From assembly GCF_016908785.1 (NCBI RefSeq), contig NZ_JAFBEO010000006.1, forward strand, positions 35,652 to 99,651: a DNA stretch of 64,000 nt, given 5' to 3'. Shown here in pieces: positions 32,968 to 42,471 of this stretch. The notes beneath the pieces are model-generated. The model ran no database searches, was not told the origin of the DNA, and saw nothing but the letters and a program-made list of their open reading frames with translations. Each line of letters opens with the position of its first letter. Positions within the stretch are counted from its first letter, which is position 1. Origin of the DNA: Weissella uvarum (GTDB lineage Bacteria > Bacillota > Bacilli > Lactobacillales > Lactobacillaceae). Both the position numbers and the translations under genes were made by a program.

Positions 32968-34647
32968 ATGGAATTAGAATTTGTATTGAAACGTCGCTCA
33001 AGTAAGGCGGCAATCTTAACGCTTACGTTAGCCAGTAGCTTATTAGGTATGCAGGTGAATGCTAATGCTATGGGGCATAGCGATTTACAAGCTACCGATT
33101 CAAGCGTTTATCATGAAATGAGCAATCAGGAACTTCATGACAAAATCACACAACGTGAATCAGTGCCATCTGATAAACCATTGAAAAAGGTAATTCAAGC
33201 AACAACGGGTGTGCCAACGCTATCGATCACTGATAAGACCCGTCCAAGGACTGATGCAGTCGATGTGTCGTCAAATAATGGTACGCCATCTGTAAACGAC
33301 TTTAAGGTCATGAAGAAGAATGGGGTCAAGACGATTGTTGTTAAGCTGACTGAGTTCACGACCTATAAAAACCCGGTGGCCAAGCAACAAATTGCGAATG
33401 CTAAAGCGGCCGGGTTAAACGTTTCAGTTTATCACTATAGCTGGATTAGCAGTCCAGCAACTGCCAAGTCAGAGGCAAAGTATTTCATTGCATACGCAAA
33501 ATCATTAGGCATCCCCAAGGGCACGCCACTAATCTTGGATCAAGAAGAGGGCTTTACGCTTACCGGTAATATCACGCAAAATATCCAGGCATTTCAGAAT
33601 GAAGTAAAAAGTGCTGGTTATGTTTGTCCAGTTTATACATATGTGAGTTACGTCAATCAAGCGGGTAGCAAGATGAATGTTAATACATTGGGGCCAAAGT
33701 CATTTTGGATGGCTCAATATCCATTTAATCCGTTGAAGACAAATCTTTGGAATACACAGTATGGTGCCTGGCAATTTTCTGATGCTATGACTTTCCCAAG
33801 TGTATCGGGCAAGTTTGATGCGTCAATTGATTATACGGGTGTGTTAGCCCCTAAGGAGGCAGAGCCTGAAAAGCCAACGCCACCAACTAAACCAGATAGC
33901 GGTTCAAGCTCTTCATCGTCATCTAAATCAAGTAGCTCTAGTTCATCTAAGTCAAGCAGTGCTATCTCTTCATCTAAGACTAGTAGTTCATCAAGCAGCA
34001 AGAGTAGTTCAACGCAAAGTTCAAGCTCTAGTAGTAGCGTGAGTTCGTCTGCTAAGTCAGGAAGTTCAACTTCAAGCTCAGTATTTGAATCATCTAAATC
34101 AAGTAGCCACACTGAATCATCAACGGAACGCTCAAGTTCTGAGAAAGAGGATTCAAAAAGTTCAAGTAGTGAACTAGGGTCATCAACACCTGTGGAAAGC
34201 TCTTCAAGCGATGCTAATGGTAGTAAAGAGTCAAGTAGTCATGGTGTAACGCCAAATGTCTCAGAAAGCGGTTCAGATAAGTCTGATGGGCATAATCGCT
34301 CAGAGGAAGAGGCACAGGAAAGCTCAAATACGAATCGGAATGATACAAAAGTCAGTGAAGTAGAAACTGTAGAAGATCCGAAAGCGATTGATGGATATGA
34401 CATGTCAAACTCTGGCCAATCTACTGATGTGTCATCTAAAGACAATACTGATAATGGCACACCGATTAACGAAAGTGCTGTAAATAAATCAAGTAGCAGT
34501 GAATCTAAGAATCCGTTGATTAAGGCGATACAAAAAACGTTGCCTAACACGGATGTAGATAGTGGCACATGGTTAACTGCACTTGGATTGTTCATCATCA
34601 TGATTTGTACGGTTGCGCTATCTCACAAGAAGGATAAGTCTAATTAA
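32968..34647 (+). CDS. Secreted GH25 lysozyme with Ser-rich stalk and LPxTG-like end
   Basis: A 559-residue protein. Signal peptide about 1-34 (cut near ANA). GH25 muramidase domain at about 93-285, with AVDVSSNNGTPS (Asp97-region) and PLILDQEEGF (Asp191, Glu193) as the active-site elements. A low-complexity Ser/Lys stalk follows (about 300-500). The end is KTLPNTDVDSGTWLTALGLF plus a basic tail, a cell-wall sorting signal in which the LPxTG glycine is Asp. The enzyme hydrolyses the glycan chain; on a conjugative plasmid it may open the wall for DNA transfer or aid release. The altered sorting motif questions whether sortase anchors it. AAGGAAAAT precedes the ATG. Confidence 0.88.
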   Translation: MELEFVLKRRSSKAAILTLTLASSLLGMQVNANAMGHSDLQATDSSVYHEMSNQELHDKITQRESVPSDKPLKKVIQATTGVPTLSITDKTRPRTDAVDVSSNNGTPSVNDFKVMKKNGVKTIVVKLTEFTTYKNPVAKQQIANAKAAGLNVSVYHYSWISSPATAKSEAKYFIAYAKSLGIPKGTPLILDQEEGFTLTGNITQNIQAFQNEVKSAGYVCPVYTYVSYVNQAGSKMNVNTLGPKSFWMAQYPFNPLKTNLWNTQYGAWQFSDAMTFPSVSGKFDASIDYTGVLAPKEAEPEKPTPPTKPDSGSSSSSSSKSSSSSSSKSSSAISSSKTSSSSSSKSSSTQSSSSSSSVSSSAKSGSSTSSSVFESSKSSSHTESSTERSSSEKEDSKSSSSELGSSTPVESSSSDANGSKESSSHGVTPNVSESGSDKSDGHNRSEEEAQESSNTNRNDTKVSEVETVEDPKAIDGYDMSNSGQSTDVSSKDNTDNGTPINESAVNKSSSSESKNPLIKAIQKTLPNTDVDSGTWLTALGLFIIMICTVALSHKKDKSN

Positions 34648-34673
34648 ACTTGTTAATAAACAGGATAACTACA

Positions 34674-34757
34674 ATGTTGATAAACAAAGCAAAGATTAAA
34701 GCGGTAAGTAAAAAAGTACTCATTTTTGTGGTAGAGGTAGTGAGTTATTTCTTTTGA
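34674..34757 (+). CDS. Possible 27-residue peptide
   Basis: A frame reading MLINKAKIKAVSKKVLIFVV and ending EVVSYFF, basic then hydrophobic, 27 bases after the lysozyme gene with AGGA upstream. It could be a small membrane peptide. The remaining spacer up to 34925 has a CACAAC/GTTGTG hairpin at 34772-34791 and nothing else clear. Confidence 0.28.
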   Translation: MLINKAKIKAVSKKVLIFVVEVVSYFF

Positions 34758-34925
34758 CAAGCAAAGCGTGAACACAACTAAGCATGGTTGTGATAGAGAT
34801 GGTACAGACAATACAAACGCAACATACACAAGTAAGTTAAAAAAGGCGGAACTATGACGATATTCAAAGCAAAGAATCTAGTCCGCTAATATGAATTAAA
34901 AAATAATATAAAGAGAGATTAAGTA

Positions 34926-37900
34926 ATGAAACCTAGAAGCGTAATTGCAGGACTGCTGTTCAGTTCTGTATTCACATTCGGATTGATGACATCCCCAGTA
35001 TCAGCGGATTCAACGGAAACAATTGACGGCATCCCTGTTAGCCTAAAAGAGGAAGGGTTATCAAAAGCTTCATATCAAGCACCAAAGCTAATGGTTGAAG
35101 ATGGTTCAGTATATGAGGCCGATAAATCTGATCACTTTAAAGTCAGCAAACTGACATTTAAGTCAGAGACCGGGACTACCTTAAAAGGGAATATTAATTT
35201 AGGTAAGACAACCGCCTATGGTGTCGGTTATACTTTTGACTTCACGGCCAAAGACTTGAAGGAAGGTGACATTGTTTGGCTACCAATTAAGCATTATCAA
35301 GGTACAAACGTTTCAAACGATGTGTTGGCAAATGGTGTTGGTATTAAGGACCAGACAGGTAGTTTTGAGATTGTGGGTACTGATAATGATAAAGGTGTCG
35401 GTATCCGGGTGTTGAAAGATGTCACAGAAGGTACTGGACATTTTAATATCGGAGCCGCGACTGCTAACCGACGTACTAACATCGTGTTGCAAATCAATAA
35501 GACCTTAACGGGTGTAGAGGCTTTGGCCAATAAGATTGAGTATGGTGGTAACACGGTGGCCACACTATCATCAGATGTTACGGAGCCAGCATATACAAAG
35601 ACAGGGTTGCATAATTACATGGCCGTTTCACAAAAGGGTAATGTATTAGAAATGCCAATGTATGTGCGTCAAACAAAGTCTTTGGATGCGACAGCTGCTA
35701 AGAAGACATCAAAGGAACTTGGTGTTGATGACTACATGATGAGTTCAACCATCAAGGTTAAGAACGATACGATTAAGGGGCTAGATTCATTTGGATTTAA
35801 CGCCTGGACACTCATCCCCGGGGATAAGGGATACAACGCCTTGCCTTTGAAGACACTGCAAGGTGCAAAAGGTAACTTGATTACCGGAACACAACTCTAT
35901 CATGGTGATGAGAATGATTATTATAAGCAAGTTGAAATGCCTGAAGGTTTGACGGAAAACCAAGTAAAGGCCCGCCTAAAGGATGCCATGGCAAAGGATA
36001 AGCGCTCAAATTACTGGGGTTATTCAATTTCAAAGGATGGCCATTCAGTTGTACAAGCCGTTTACTTTGGTGATTTCTTTGACATGTCAAAGCATATGAA
36101 ACTCAAGGACAGTACCAAGTACAAGGAAATGGGTGCGACATCAGTTCATGACTTCTTTGAAAAGGTAACAGGATACAAATATAGTGCTGAGGCTGCTAAG
36201 TACATCGATGCTAACTATGATAAGCATCCTGGAGAGCTTTCAATGTACATCCGTTATACGATTGCGGATCCATCGGCTGACCATGATGTACATTCAGACT
36301 TTAATACAACATTACCAACTAAGGAATCATATGACTTCAAGACAAATGGATCTGTCGCAAATGTTTCTGGCCAATCATCTGTTAAGGTTTACTACAAGGA
36401 TGAAAACGGTAAGTCAATTGATGATGTTGTGACGCTTTCAGGTTGGCCAAAGGGGTCTGAAAAGAACTCTGATGGTAAAGACAAAGCAACAGCGCAAGCA
36501 AAGGTCATTAAAGGATATGTCTTGAAGAAGGCGCCAGACAAAGCTGGTCAAGATGCATTACGTTCTGTAGATGTTGATTTCCCTAAGGAAGGTGAAACAG
36601 CTGATGTGACCTATGTATATGAAAAGCTTGGTAAGTTTACGACTGACGAGGCTTCTGTTTCAGATAAAATGCCATCATACGAGAACGATGACAAGAATCC
36701 TTCTAAGATTAAGGATGACGCTGTGATTCCTTACGTGCCAAACAAGAAACCACAAGGACCTGATGGTAAGGATTTGAACTTGGTAGACCCTCACGACAAG
36801 AAGAAGGGTTACAAAGCACCTGAGGTAGAAGATGCCACTAAGGACACAAAGATTACTTATGTTGCGGACCAGGGCTCAGTTAAAATTCAATATGTTGATG
36901 CGGAAACAAATGAAGTCCTACACACTGACACAAAAGATGGTGACATTGGTAACCATGTAGATTACTCACCAGCCGATAAGATTAAAGAATTTGAATCAAA
37001 GGGCTTTGAGGTTAAGACAAACAACGTTCCTAAGGAGATTACTATCAAGGATGGTGAAACCATTTATGTTGTGGAACTTGGCCACAAGCTAAAGACCCAC
37101 ACCCCTGAAATTACAAACGGTATGGGGATGGATAAGTTGCGAAAGACAGTTAAGCAAACTATCCAATACCGTAACGCTCAAACTAAGCAACCAATGCCAG
37201 GGATGAATGACCATGTGCAATCATTGGTATTCTCTAAGCGTATTGTGACGGATGAAGTAACAGGTAAGATTGTTGAAGAAACACCATTCACTGCTAAAGC
37301 TAACGGATACGATGCTGTGACCTCCCCTAAAGCAAATGGTTGGGTGGCTGATAAGTTGGTTGTGCCAGGACGAGAAAATGTCACTGTTGAAGATGGTGAC
37401 ACGACTGTCTATGTAGATTACGTGCCTGGTGATCAAAAAGGTAAGATGACATTCATTGATTCTTCAACTGGTAAAGAGATTGCCGTTGATGCATTAGCCG
37501 GTAAATCAGGTGAAAAGTCACCTTATACACCTAATGACCGTATTAAAGAACTTTTGGAGAACGGTTATGAGCTTGAGGGTACAAACTTCCCTAAGGATGG
37601 TTTAGTGTTTGACGAAGATGATGATAAAGACCAAAACTTTGAAACGAAGTTGAAACCACGAGTAAGCCCAATTACACCGGATACACCAGGTAAGCCTGGG
37701 CAACCGCTTGATCCGCAATATCCAAATGGTGTTAAGTGGCCTGATGGTAGTGACGCCACATCTTTGACAAAGAAGCGTGTCATTGATTATGAATTTGAAG
37801 GTGAACCATCAAAGCGTGCTTCTAAGGAAGAAAGCGTAAAAATTCATCGTACTGGCCAAATTAATCACGTGACCGGGGCTGTAACTTGGACAGAATATCA

Positions 37901-38561
37901 ACCAGGTCAATTTAGCAACGTTGATACACCTGAGGTATCGGGATGGACTGCAGATAAGGCAGCGGTGCCTGGCGTAGCGGTTACTAAAGACACTAAGGAT
38001 GTGACGCACGAATTAGTGACTTACAAGAAGAATGCTGACGAAAAGCCAGATGAATCTAAGCCTGTTCCACCGGTAAAGGGAGATAAGCCTAAGCCAGATG
38101 AAAACAAGAAACCTGATGAACCAGAGGAAGAAAAGAAGACCCCTGAGGAACCAGATGACAAGTCATCTAGCGTTAAGCCGGATTCAAACAAAGCTGTAGA
38201 ACCAGACGACAAGACTGAACCTGTTGAAGAAACAACCCCAACAGACAACAAGCAAGAGCCAGGAGACGTAAACAATGCGTCTGAGACCAACGCTAAGAGC
38301 CCACAAGGAACAGGCCAAAGCAATGGTGCAAATGTGCCCGGGGATGCAAACGTCGCTTCATCAAGCTCAAAATCAGCAAAGACGCTACCTGAAATGGCAG
38401 CAAAGGCTGTAGACAAGGTATTGCCAAATACAGGTGCCAAGCAACAGGCTTGGTTAACAACCTTGGGTGTGGTACTTATGGGCTGGGTGATTTGGAGTAT
38501 GGGCCTTAAAAACCTTGTTAAATCTGCTATTAATCAAGTAAAATCGAAGAGTGATAAATAA
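34926..38561 (+). CDS. Large LPxTG-anchored adhesin with MucBP/Mub-type repeats
   Basis: A 1211-residue surface protein. Signal peptide about 1-27 (cut after VSA). An N-terminal beta-rich adhesin region (about 30-480) has no enzyme motif. Repeats follow: MucBP-like units (SVKVYYKDENGKSIDDVV; SVKIQYVDAETNEVLHTDTK; GKMTFIDSSTGKEI) and two longer Mub-type units containing TIQYRNAQTKQPMPG and VIDYEFEGEPSKRASKEESV. A Pro/Lys/Glu-rich wall-spanning stretch (about 1035-1160) leads to LPNTG with a membrane span and basic tail. It should bind mucin, matrix or partner cells; beside conjugation genes a role in mating-pair aggregation is plausible. It has its own ribosome site (GAGAGATT) and stands alone. 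Confidence 0.9.
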   Translation: MKPRSVIAGLLFSSVFTFGLMTSPVSADSTETIDGIPVSLKEEGLSKASYQAPKLMVEDGSVYEADKSDHFKVSKLTFKSETGTTLKGNINLGKTTAYGVGYTFDFTAKDLKEGDIVWLPIKHYQGTNVSNDVLANGVGIKDQTGSFEIVGTDNDKGVGIRVLKDVTEGTGHFNIGAATANRRTNIVLQINKTLTGVEALANKIEYGGNTVATLSSDVTEPAYTKTGLHNYMAVSQKGNVLEMPMYVRQTKSLDATAAKKTSKELGVDDYMMSSTIKVKNDTIKGLDSFGFNAWTLIPGDKGYNALPLKTLQGAKGNLITGTQLYHGDENDYYKQVEMPEGLTENQVKARLKDAMAKDKRSNYWGYSISKDGHSVVQAVYFGDFFDMSKHMKLKDSTKYKEMGATSVHDFFEKVTGYKYSAEAAKYIDANYDKHPGELSMYIRYTIADPSADHDVHSDFNTTLPTKESYDFKTNGSVANVSGQSSVKVYYKDENGKSIDDVVTLSGWPKGSEKNSDGKDKATAQAKVIKGYVLKKAPDKAGQDALRSVDVDFPKEGETADVTYVYEKLGKFTTDEASVSDKMPSYENDDKNPSKIKDDAVIPYVPNKKPQGPDGKDLNLVDPHDKKKGYKAPEVEDATKDTKITYVADQGSVKIQYVDAETNEVLHTDTKDGDIGNHVDYSPADKIKEFESKGFEVKTNNVPKEITIKDGETIYVVELGHKLKTHTPEITNGMGMDKLRKTVKQTIQYRNAQTKQPMPGMNDHVQSLVFSKRIVTDEVTGKIVEETPFTAKANGYDAVTSPKANGWVADKLVVPGRENVTVEDGDTTVYVDYVPGDQKGKMTFIDSSTGKEIAVDALAGKSGEKSPYTPNDRIKELLENGYELEGTNFPKDGLVFDEDDDKDQNFETKLKPRVSPITPDTPGKPGQPLDPQYPNGVKWPDGSDATSLTKKRVIDYEFEGEPSKRASKEESVKIHRTGQINHVTGAVTWTEYQPGQFSNVDTPEVSGWTADKAAVPGVAVTKDTKDVTHELVTYKKNADEKPDESKPVPPVKGDKPKPDENKKPDEPEEEKKTPEEPDDKSSSVKPDSNKAVEPDDKTEPVEETTPTDNKQEPGDVNNASETNAKSPQGTGQSNGANVPGDANVASSSSKSAKTLPEMAAKAVDKVLPNTGAKQQAWLTTLGVVLMGWVIWSMGLKNLVKSAINQVKSKSDK

Positions 38562-38754
38562 TTTATCGAAATAGATTACCAAACAGGTAGTTTATTTATA
38601 ACAAAGTCGCCGGCCACATTAGGACGTTGTAATATTGGAGTGCATCGCTCTGGTGATAAAAAGGCCATGGATAGATTTAACTTATTTAAGTTGATTGGCA
38701 ATAACTTTCAACCATGCTTTCGTCGTTACTCACAATCTCAATAAAAGCATGATC

Positions 38755-38788
38755 AAAAGAGACCTACAAAAGTAGGTCTCTTTTTTAT
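38755..38788. terminator. Terminator after the adhesin
   Basis: AAAAGAGACCTAC and GTAGGTCTCTTTT pair around AAAA, followed by more T; A-run on the left makes it bidirectional. Confidence 0.9.
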
Positions 38789-38869
38789 CAGTATAAAAAG
38801 ATTGAGAAACGCAATCAATGATTGGAAGTGCAATAATCATGTAACAGCCAGAGTTTAAGGAGAAATTTC

Positions 38870-39065
38870 TGATGTCTTATTTCTTGTGTTGATGTTGATA
38901 TAAATCAGAATATATCGTATCATAATTGTAGCTGAACTCCTTTCTAGAAGATTTTGCTCAAGTGGGTTATACACCGTAAGCACTACCTTTTGGAAAGATA
39001 GAACCGCTATACGTGCTAAAGTTGGCGTGCGACCCAATGCACACGTCGAGTATAGCGGTTTTTTG
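38870..39065 (-). pseudogene. Decayed holin-like toxin unit
   Basis: Minus-strand sequence keeps the toxin leader (AGAAAGGAG near 38944) and the end of the toxin frame (CACAAGAAATAAG near 38876-38890), but the middle is lost. The leftover frame MIRYILIYININTRNKTSEI does not match the family. Upstream, part of the toxin 5' leader survives (about 38950-39000). The plus strand carries a strong hairpin, AACCGCTATAC (39002-39012) with its complement at 39050-39060, followed by T residues. Confidence 0.5.
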
Positions 39066-39123
39066 GTGTCTTATTTCTTGCTGTTATTGGGGATGAATAT
39101 CAGCAAATACGCAGGTAACTTTC

Positions 39124-39275
39124 TTGCACATGTCGGGGAACAATTGTTATAATAAGGACATAAAGAAAAGCCCAAGTGCAGGAACACTTGAGCTTCTACA
39201 AGTTACTTCAAACGGTGACTGATTAATTACTTCATTAACCGCCTAACCTATCAAAGTTTAAGGGCGGTTTTTTTG
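39124..39275 (+). ncRNA. Antitoxin-type small RNA, copy 1
   Basis: A promoter TTGCAC (39124-39129), 18 bases, TATAAT (39148-39153) should start a transcript near 39160. The body has AAAGCCCAAGTGC...CACTTGAGCTT hairpin sequence and ends at the AACCGCC/GGCGGTT terminator (39237-39275). It converges on the minus-strand toxin frame, the arrangement of Fst-type RNA I/RNA II pairs, where the small RNA blocks toxin translation. Three close relatives lie at 42.3-42.8 kb and one at 47.7 kb. Confidence 0.7.
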
Positions 39276-39279
39276 TACC

Positions 39280-39372
39280 TTATTTCTTGTGCTGGTCGTT
39301 GATATAACTCAACAACGCTAACAATAATGTTCCGAACATTAACATCAATGTTAATGCGTCGTAAAAAGACAA
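39280..39372 (-). pseudogene. Holin-like type I toxin copy lacking ATG and ribosome site
   Basis: The 30-codon frame matches the intact toxin at 42836 (DALTLMLMFGTLLLALLSY, ending NDQHKK). Its first codon is TTG instead of ATG, and the AGAAAGGAG leader is replaced by unrelated sequence beyond 39372. The antitoxin RNA unit next to it looks intact. Probably silent. Confidence 0.6.
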
Positions 39373-39687
39373 AACGGTTAAGTGGTCGTTGGAGAACAGT
39401 TGATCGTGTTTCAGCAAGACAAATAAGACAATTACCTAATTGGCCTGACATAGAATGTCAATCTATCCAATCCAATAGTCTTAGACACCCTATCCATCGT
39501 TGCTGTTTATAATAAAATTCGTGAGATAAGAGGAACGCTTAATTTTCAATTTGATAAGTCCTCTTTTTAGAATACAATCATCCGACTCATAGCGTACGTT
39601 ATTTAGTACGTTAAAGTGACGTTAGGGTAGAAAGTGGAAGATGAACTAATATTGATTATGACATTATATTGAGGAGGACATTATATT

Positions 39688-39924
39688 ATGGAGGTATTTA
39701 CATCAAGTTGGACTAGAAGTAATTGGGCGAAAGTTCTAAACATGGTTAAAGCTAGTAAACTTCCGATGCAGGTAGGAACAGATGATGCGGAGAGTGTTGT
39801 TATGGTGCCTAAGGCGGAGTATACTTCGATGGTTGAAACCCTTTTTCTAGAGGAGAATGGCGTTTTAAATAACGTGTTTGAACGTATGGCTAATACTTCG
39901 GAAACCGACTTTGATGAAGTTTAG
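39688..39924 (+). CDS. Phd/YefM-like antitoxin
   Basis: A 78-residue protein. MEVFTSSWTRSNWAKVLNMV begins a small DNA-binding fold, AESVVMVPKAEYTSMVETLF fits the Phd/YefM core, and an acidic tail follows. GGAGGA is well placed before the ATG. No intact type II toxin gene follows; a GTG-started 54-residue frame at 39927 is not a recognised toxin. It may be an orphan antitoxin that guards against other plasmids or represses locally. Confidence 0.65.
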   Translation: MEVFTSSWTRSNWAKVLNMVKASKLPMQVGTDDAESVVMVPKAEYTSMVETLFLEENGVLNNVFERMANTSETDFDEV

Positions 39925-39926
39925 TT

Positions 39927-40091
39927 GTGATATTTGAAAATGTTGACGACATTCTTAATAATCCTGTTGCTTACAAAGTTATGCAACATAGGCAGGTTAC
40001 TAAGAAGGACTTTACCACACTGATAGTTGTTAATCTTGAGCTTCACCATCATTTTCTCAACAATATTGGAAAATGCATCGGAACATGTTAG
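39927..40091 (+). CDS. Possible 54-residue protein after the antitoxin
   Basis: A GTG two bases after the antitoxin stop opens MIFENVDDILNNPVAYKVMQ and continues to a TAG that is part of the next promoter's -10. The first 36 residues look protein-like, the end does not. It may be the stump of a lost toxin gene joined to the duplicated type I unit. Confidence 0.3.
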   Translation: MIFENVDDILNNPVAYKVMQHRQVTKKDFTTLIVVNLELHHHFLNNIGKCIGTC

Positions 40092-40176
40092 AATGTGAAT
40101 ACGAAATACAAAAGAGTTGGTAAATAACCTTCGATTTTTAGCTTTTTGGGTGTGATGGCCTGAAAAGCTTTTTTTA
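40066..40176 (+). ncRNA. Small RNA upstream of the 29-residue toxin gene
   Basis: TTGGAA (40066-40071), 17 bases, TAGAAT (40089-40094) is a good promoter. About 75 bases later a hairpin AGCTTTTT...AAAAGCT with seven T residues (40140-40175) ends the transcript. The toxin promoter (TGCTATAAT, 40177-40185) follows directly. In type I modules such a short RNA is a candidate antitoxin; here it is on the same strand, which is unusual. Confidence 0.5.
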
Positions 40177-40231
40177 TGCTATAATTTCTGCGGCGCACCA
40201 TCACAAAAGCGCCAGATTGGAGGTTATTTAG

Positions 40232-40321
40232 ATGACCCTAATGTATTTCGTGCTCTCAGTTGTAATCAGCGTGGTTGCTGGTGTGATTGTGGAGATCATT
40301 AAACGTTACTTCATGAAGTAG
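40232..40321 (+). CDS. 29-residue membrane toxin-like peptide
   Basis: MTLMYFVLSVVISVVAGVIV is followed by a basic tail EIIKRYFMK. One hydrophobic helix with a charged tail is the build of small type I toxins that damage the membrane. GGAGG lies ten bases before the ATG, an extended -10 (TGCTATAAT) about 45 bases upstream, and a terminator follows. A decayed second copy with a stop codon is at 43336. Confidence 0.7.
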   Translation: MTLMYFVLSVVISVVAGVIVEIIKRYFMK

Positions 40322-40331
40322 TGTTTTGAAA

Positions 40332-40368
40332 GGCGTTGACCGGTTTCTGGTTAGCGCCCTTTTTTTAT
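40332..40368 (+). terminator. Terminator of the 29-residue toxin gene
   Basis: GGCGTT-ACC and GGT-AGCGCC form an interrupted stem, followed by seven T residues. A close relative follows the decayed copy at 43436-43469. Confidence 0.82.
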
Positions 40369-40409
40369 AGTCAGATTAACTGTTTTGTTATGTATCTATT
40401 GAATTTTTG

Positions 40410-40598
40410 CTATGTATGATTATCTTGACTAATTTCTCGCTCGTTTTGATCATTGGCGCTCATCTGAATATTGAATATACAATTACGATTATTGCCATTT
40501 ATGACAACTGGCGCATCCCCACATTCAATTGTTTTTTGTTCTCGTGGTGCCAATAGTTCTTTGATTAAGCTCCATTTGTCCTTAATCCAATTAATCAT
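40410..40598 (-). CDS. 62-residue unknown protein
   Basis: Starts MINWIKDKWSLIKELLAPRE, an amphipathic helix, followed by a polar part (VVINGNNRNCIFNIQ). AGAAAGGAG, the same leader motif as in the holin-like toxin units, lies about ten bases upstream. Convergent with the 29-residue toxin gene. No family is recognised. Confidence 0.5.
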   Translation of the reverse strand: MINWIKDKWSLIKELLAPREQKTIECGDAPVVINGNNRNCIFNIQMSANDQNEREISQDNHT

Positions 40599-40958
40599 TT
40601 AGTAGGCTCCTTTCTGAAGTTTGAACATCTCTTGATGTCACTTATTTATTGTAAGTTTAAGTGCGGAAGATTACAAGCGAAATATTTGCTGAAATTAAAC
40701 GTTGGCATTTATTTAGTTGTAGCAGAGATTGATTAATCGTGTCATATGGTTGAAGAATACTTATATGCGTTTTTACTAAGGAAAATCTTTTTGCGTTATC
40801 ATGACACTAGAGATACTTGGCTTGTTTAATATAGAGCTAAGCTAATACTTCATGGAAAATTTCCATAAAATAAAGTCATTATTGGATAGTGATATAATGA
40901 CTTTAAATTAGGTGAGTGAAGTAAACAATACGAACATATGAGGATAGAGGATATAGGA

Positions 40959-42161
40959 ATGAGCATAAGCCGAGAAGAGTTAATGCAATTAATACAAACA
41001 CCTGAGGATGAGATGCATGATTTCAAACGAGAGTGGTATAAAAGCACCAAAACTTCGGAACTGATAAAAGATATATTTAGTTTCGTCAATACGTCACATC
41101 ATGACGATTGCTACTTGATCATTGGAGTAACTGATGACCAAGACTGTGTAGGTGTCTTAGAAGACGAAAATAGAAAAAATCAACAGATGGTAATCGATAC
41201 TTTGCGACAGTGTCCCATATCAGGTGGGGTAATTCCCAAGATTAGCGTGGATACGTATACAGTTGACGAGAAAGAGATTGATGTTATAACAATATACGAT
41301 ACTGATGAATTACCTGTTTTTCTGAGTCAAGATTATCCAAAAAATCCAAAAGGGAATAAAATAATTCATGCAGGTCAAATATTTACAAGAAATAAGGATG
41401 TAAATACTGGCATTGTTAGTACCGCATCTTTTGGCCAAACAGAAGTTCTTTGGAAGAAACGTATGGGACTTGATCTACCGATTAAGCAGAGATATGGTCG
41501 CGTTCTCTCTGAAGTACAAAATTGGGAATATTTTGAAAATAGACGAAATGAATGTGGCTATGTTTATACCGTGGATCCTGATTTTGTTATTATGCTGGAA
41601 GATATGGACGAGGACAGGGACGAATTGATGGCATTTAGTCTTAACCTGTTTAGGAAAAGAATTAATACTTGTCATATTGATCTGATGTTTAGAAATGTAC
41701 TAGTGGACTCTTTTAACGGCGTTTTCTTAGATAGCCGAAACGCATTGGTTGTCATGCCAGATATGGGCTTCGTAGAGGGCATGGGAGAACCACTAACTGG
41801 TCAATCGTATTATTATTATTTGAAATCTAATTTAAATTACAAGTTACAGATGATGATACAAAAGGTCCCCCATGGGATAGCAGGTGGTTGTGAACAATTG
41901 AGGCCTTTTTATGAATCAGTTGTACTTTACAACGAAGAATCTGAAAAGGAAGAGATTGAGCATAATATTTTAGCTAAGGAACCATCTATCGAAGAGGAAA
42001 TTGATGTATCTGAGGATGACATTAAAAAACAGATTGATGCGATGTGGGCGGACTTTAGTGAAGAGGACGACGCACTAAAGCCAAGTAACATTGAAGGAAT
42101 GCTAAGACAATTGAAAACGGCACAGTTCATTAATCAGTATTTATCCTCAACACGTGATTAA
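40959..42161 (+). CDS. AlbA/Schlafen-like putative DNA-binding protein
   Basis: A 400-residue protein. The N-terminal domain (about 5-130) carries TPEDEMHDFKREWYKS, then FVNTSHHDDCYLIIGVTDDQ. This is the E-x-x-x-F-K and IIGV-D pattern of the AlbA_2/AAA_4 (Schlafen-like) family, whose members are nucleic-acid-binding regulators or nucleases and are frequent in mobile elements and defence loci. The remaining 270 residues are unrecognised, ending in an acidic helical tail. The start at 40959 is favoured by AGAGGATATAGGA upstream; the ATG at 40938 has no site. It stands alone in a region of type I toxin units, so a defence or stability role is plausible. Confidence 0.72.
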   Translation: MSISREELMQLIQTPEDEMHDFKREWYKSTKTSELIKDIFSFVNTSHHDDCYLIIGVTDDQDCVGVLEDENRKNQQMVIDTLRQCPISGGVIPKISVDTYTVDEKEIDVITIYDTDELPVFLSQDYPKNPKGNKIIHAGQIFTRNKDVNTGIVSTASFGQTEVLWKKRMGLDLPIKQRYGRVLSEVQNWEYFENRRNECGYVYTVDPDFVIMLEDMDEDRDELMAFSLNLFRKRINTCHIDLMFRNVLVDSFNGVFLDSRNALVVMPDMGFVEGMGEPLTGQSYYYYLKSNLNYKLQMMIQKVPHGIAGGCEQLRPFYESVVLYNEESEKEEIEHNILAKEPSIEEEIDVSEDDIKKQIDAMWADFSEEDDALKPSNIEGMLRQLKTAQFINQYLSSTRD

Positions 42162-42173
42162 TTGAAGTTTTTA

Positions 42174-42214
42174 AAAATCTCAATACCTGGCAAAGTTTAG
42201 TGAGATGTTTTTTT
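42174..42214 (+). terminator. Terminator after the AlbA-like gene, from a type I unit remnant
   Basis: ATCTCA and TGAGAT close a hairpin containing CCTGGCAAAGTTTA, with seven T residues. The same hairpin sequence occurs in the unit at 47.5-47.6 kb, so it is probably a recruited antitoxin-RNA terminator. Confidence 0.65.
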
Positions 42215-42273
42215 ATGCATTTATTTGTTGTTTTCAACAGGGATGAACCACGGGTCATAAGCAGGTACACAAC

Positions 42274-42407
42274 TTGCACAAGTCGGGTAACGATTGTATA
42301 ATAAAAGTGTGGGGAACACTTGAGGTTTTACAAGTTACTTCAAACGGTGACTGATTAGTTTTTACATTAACCGCCAAACCTATCAAAGTTTAAGGGCGGT
42401 TTTTTTG
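42274..42407 (+). ncRNA. Antitoxin-type small RNA, copy 2 (no toxin)
   Basis: TTGCAC (42274-42279), 17 bases, TATAAT (42297-42302); terminator AACCGCC/GGCGGTT ends at about 42407. The body shares ACAAGTTACTTCAAACGGTG with the other copies but lacks the AAAGCCC part. Only the final codons of a toxin frame (CTTATTTCTTG) remain beside it. Confidence 0.65.
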
Positions 42408-42471
42408 TGTCTTATTTCTTGTTTCTTGTTGGTAACAATGATGAGGCACGGGTAATAAGCAGGTACTCGAC

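Noticed and set aside
39327..39512. 61-codon plus-strand frame with RWRTVDRVSARQIRQLPN
   Set aside because: Its start lies inside the antisense of the toxin copy and has no ribosome site; at most a remnant.
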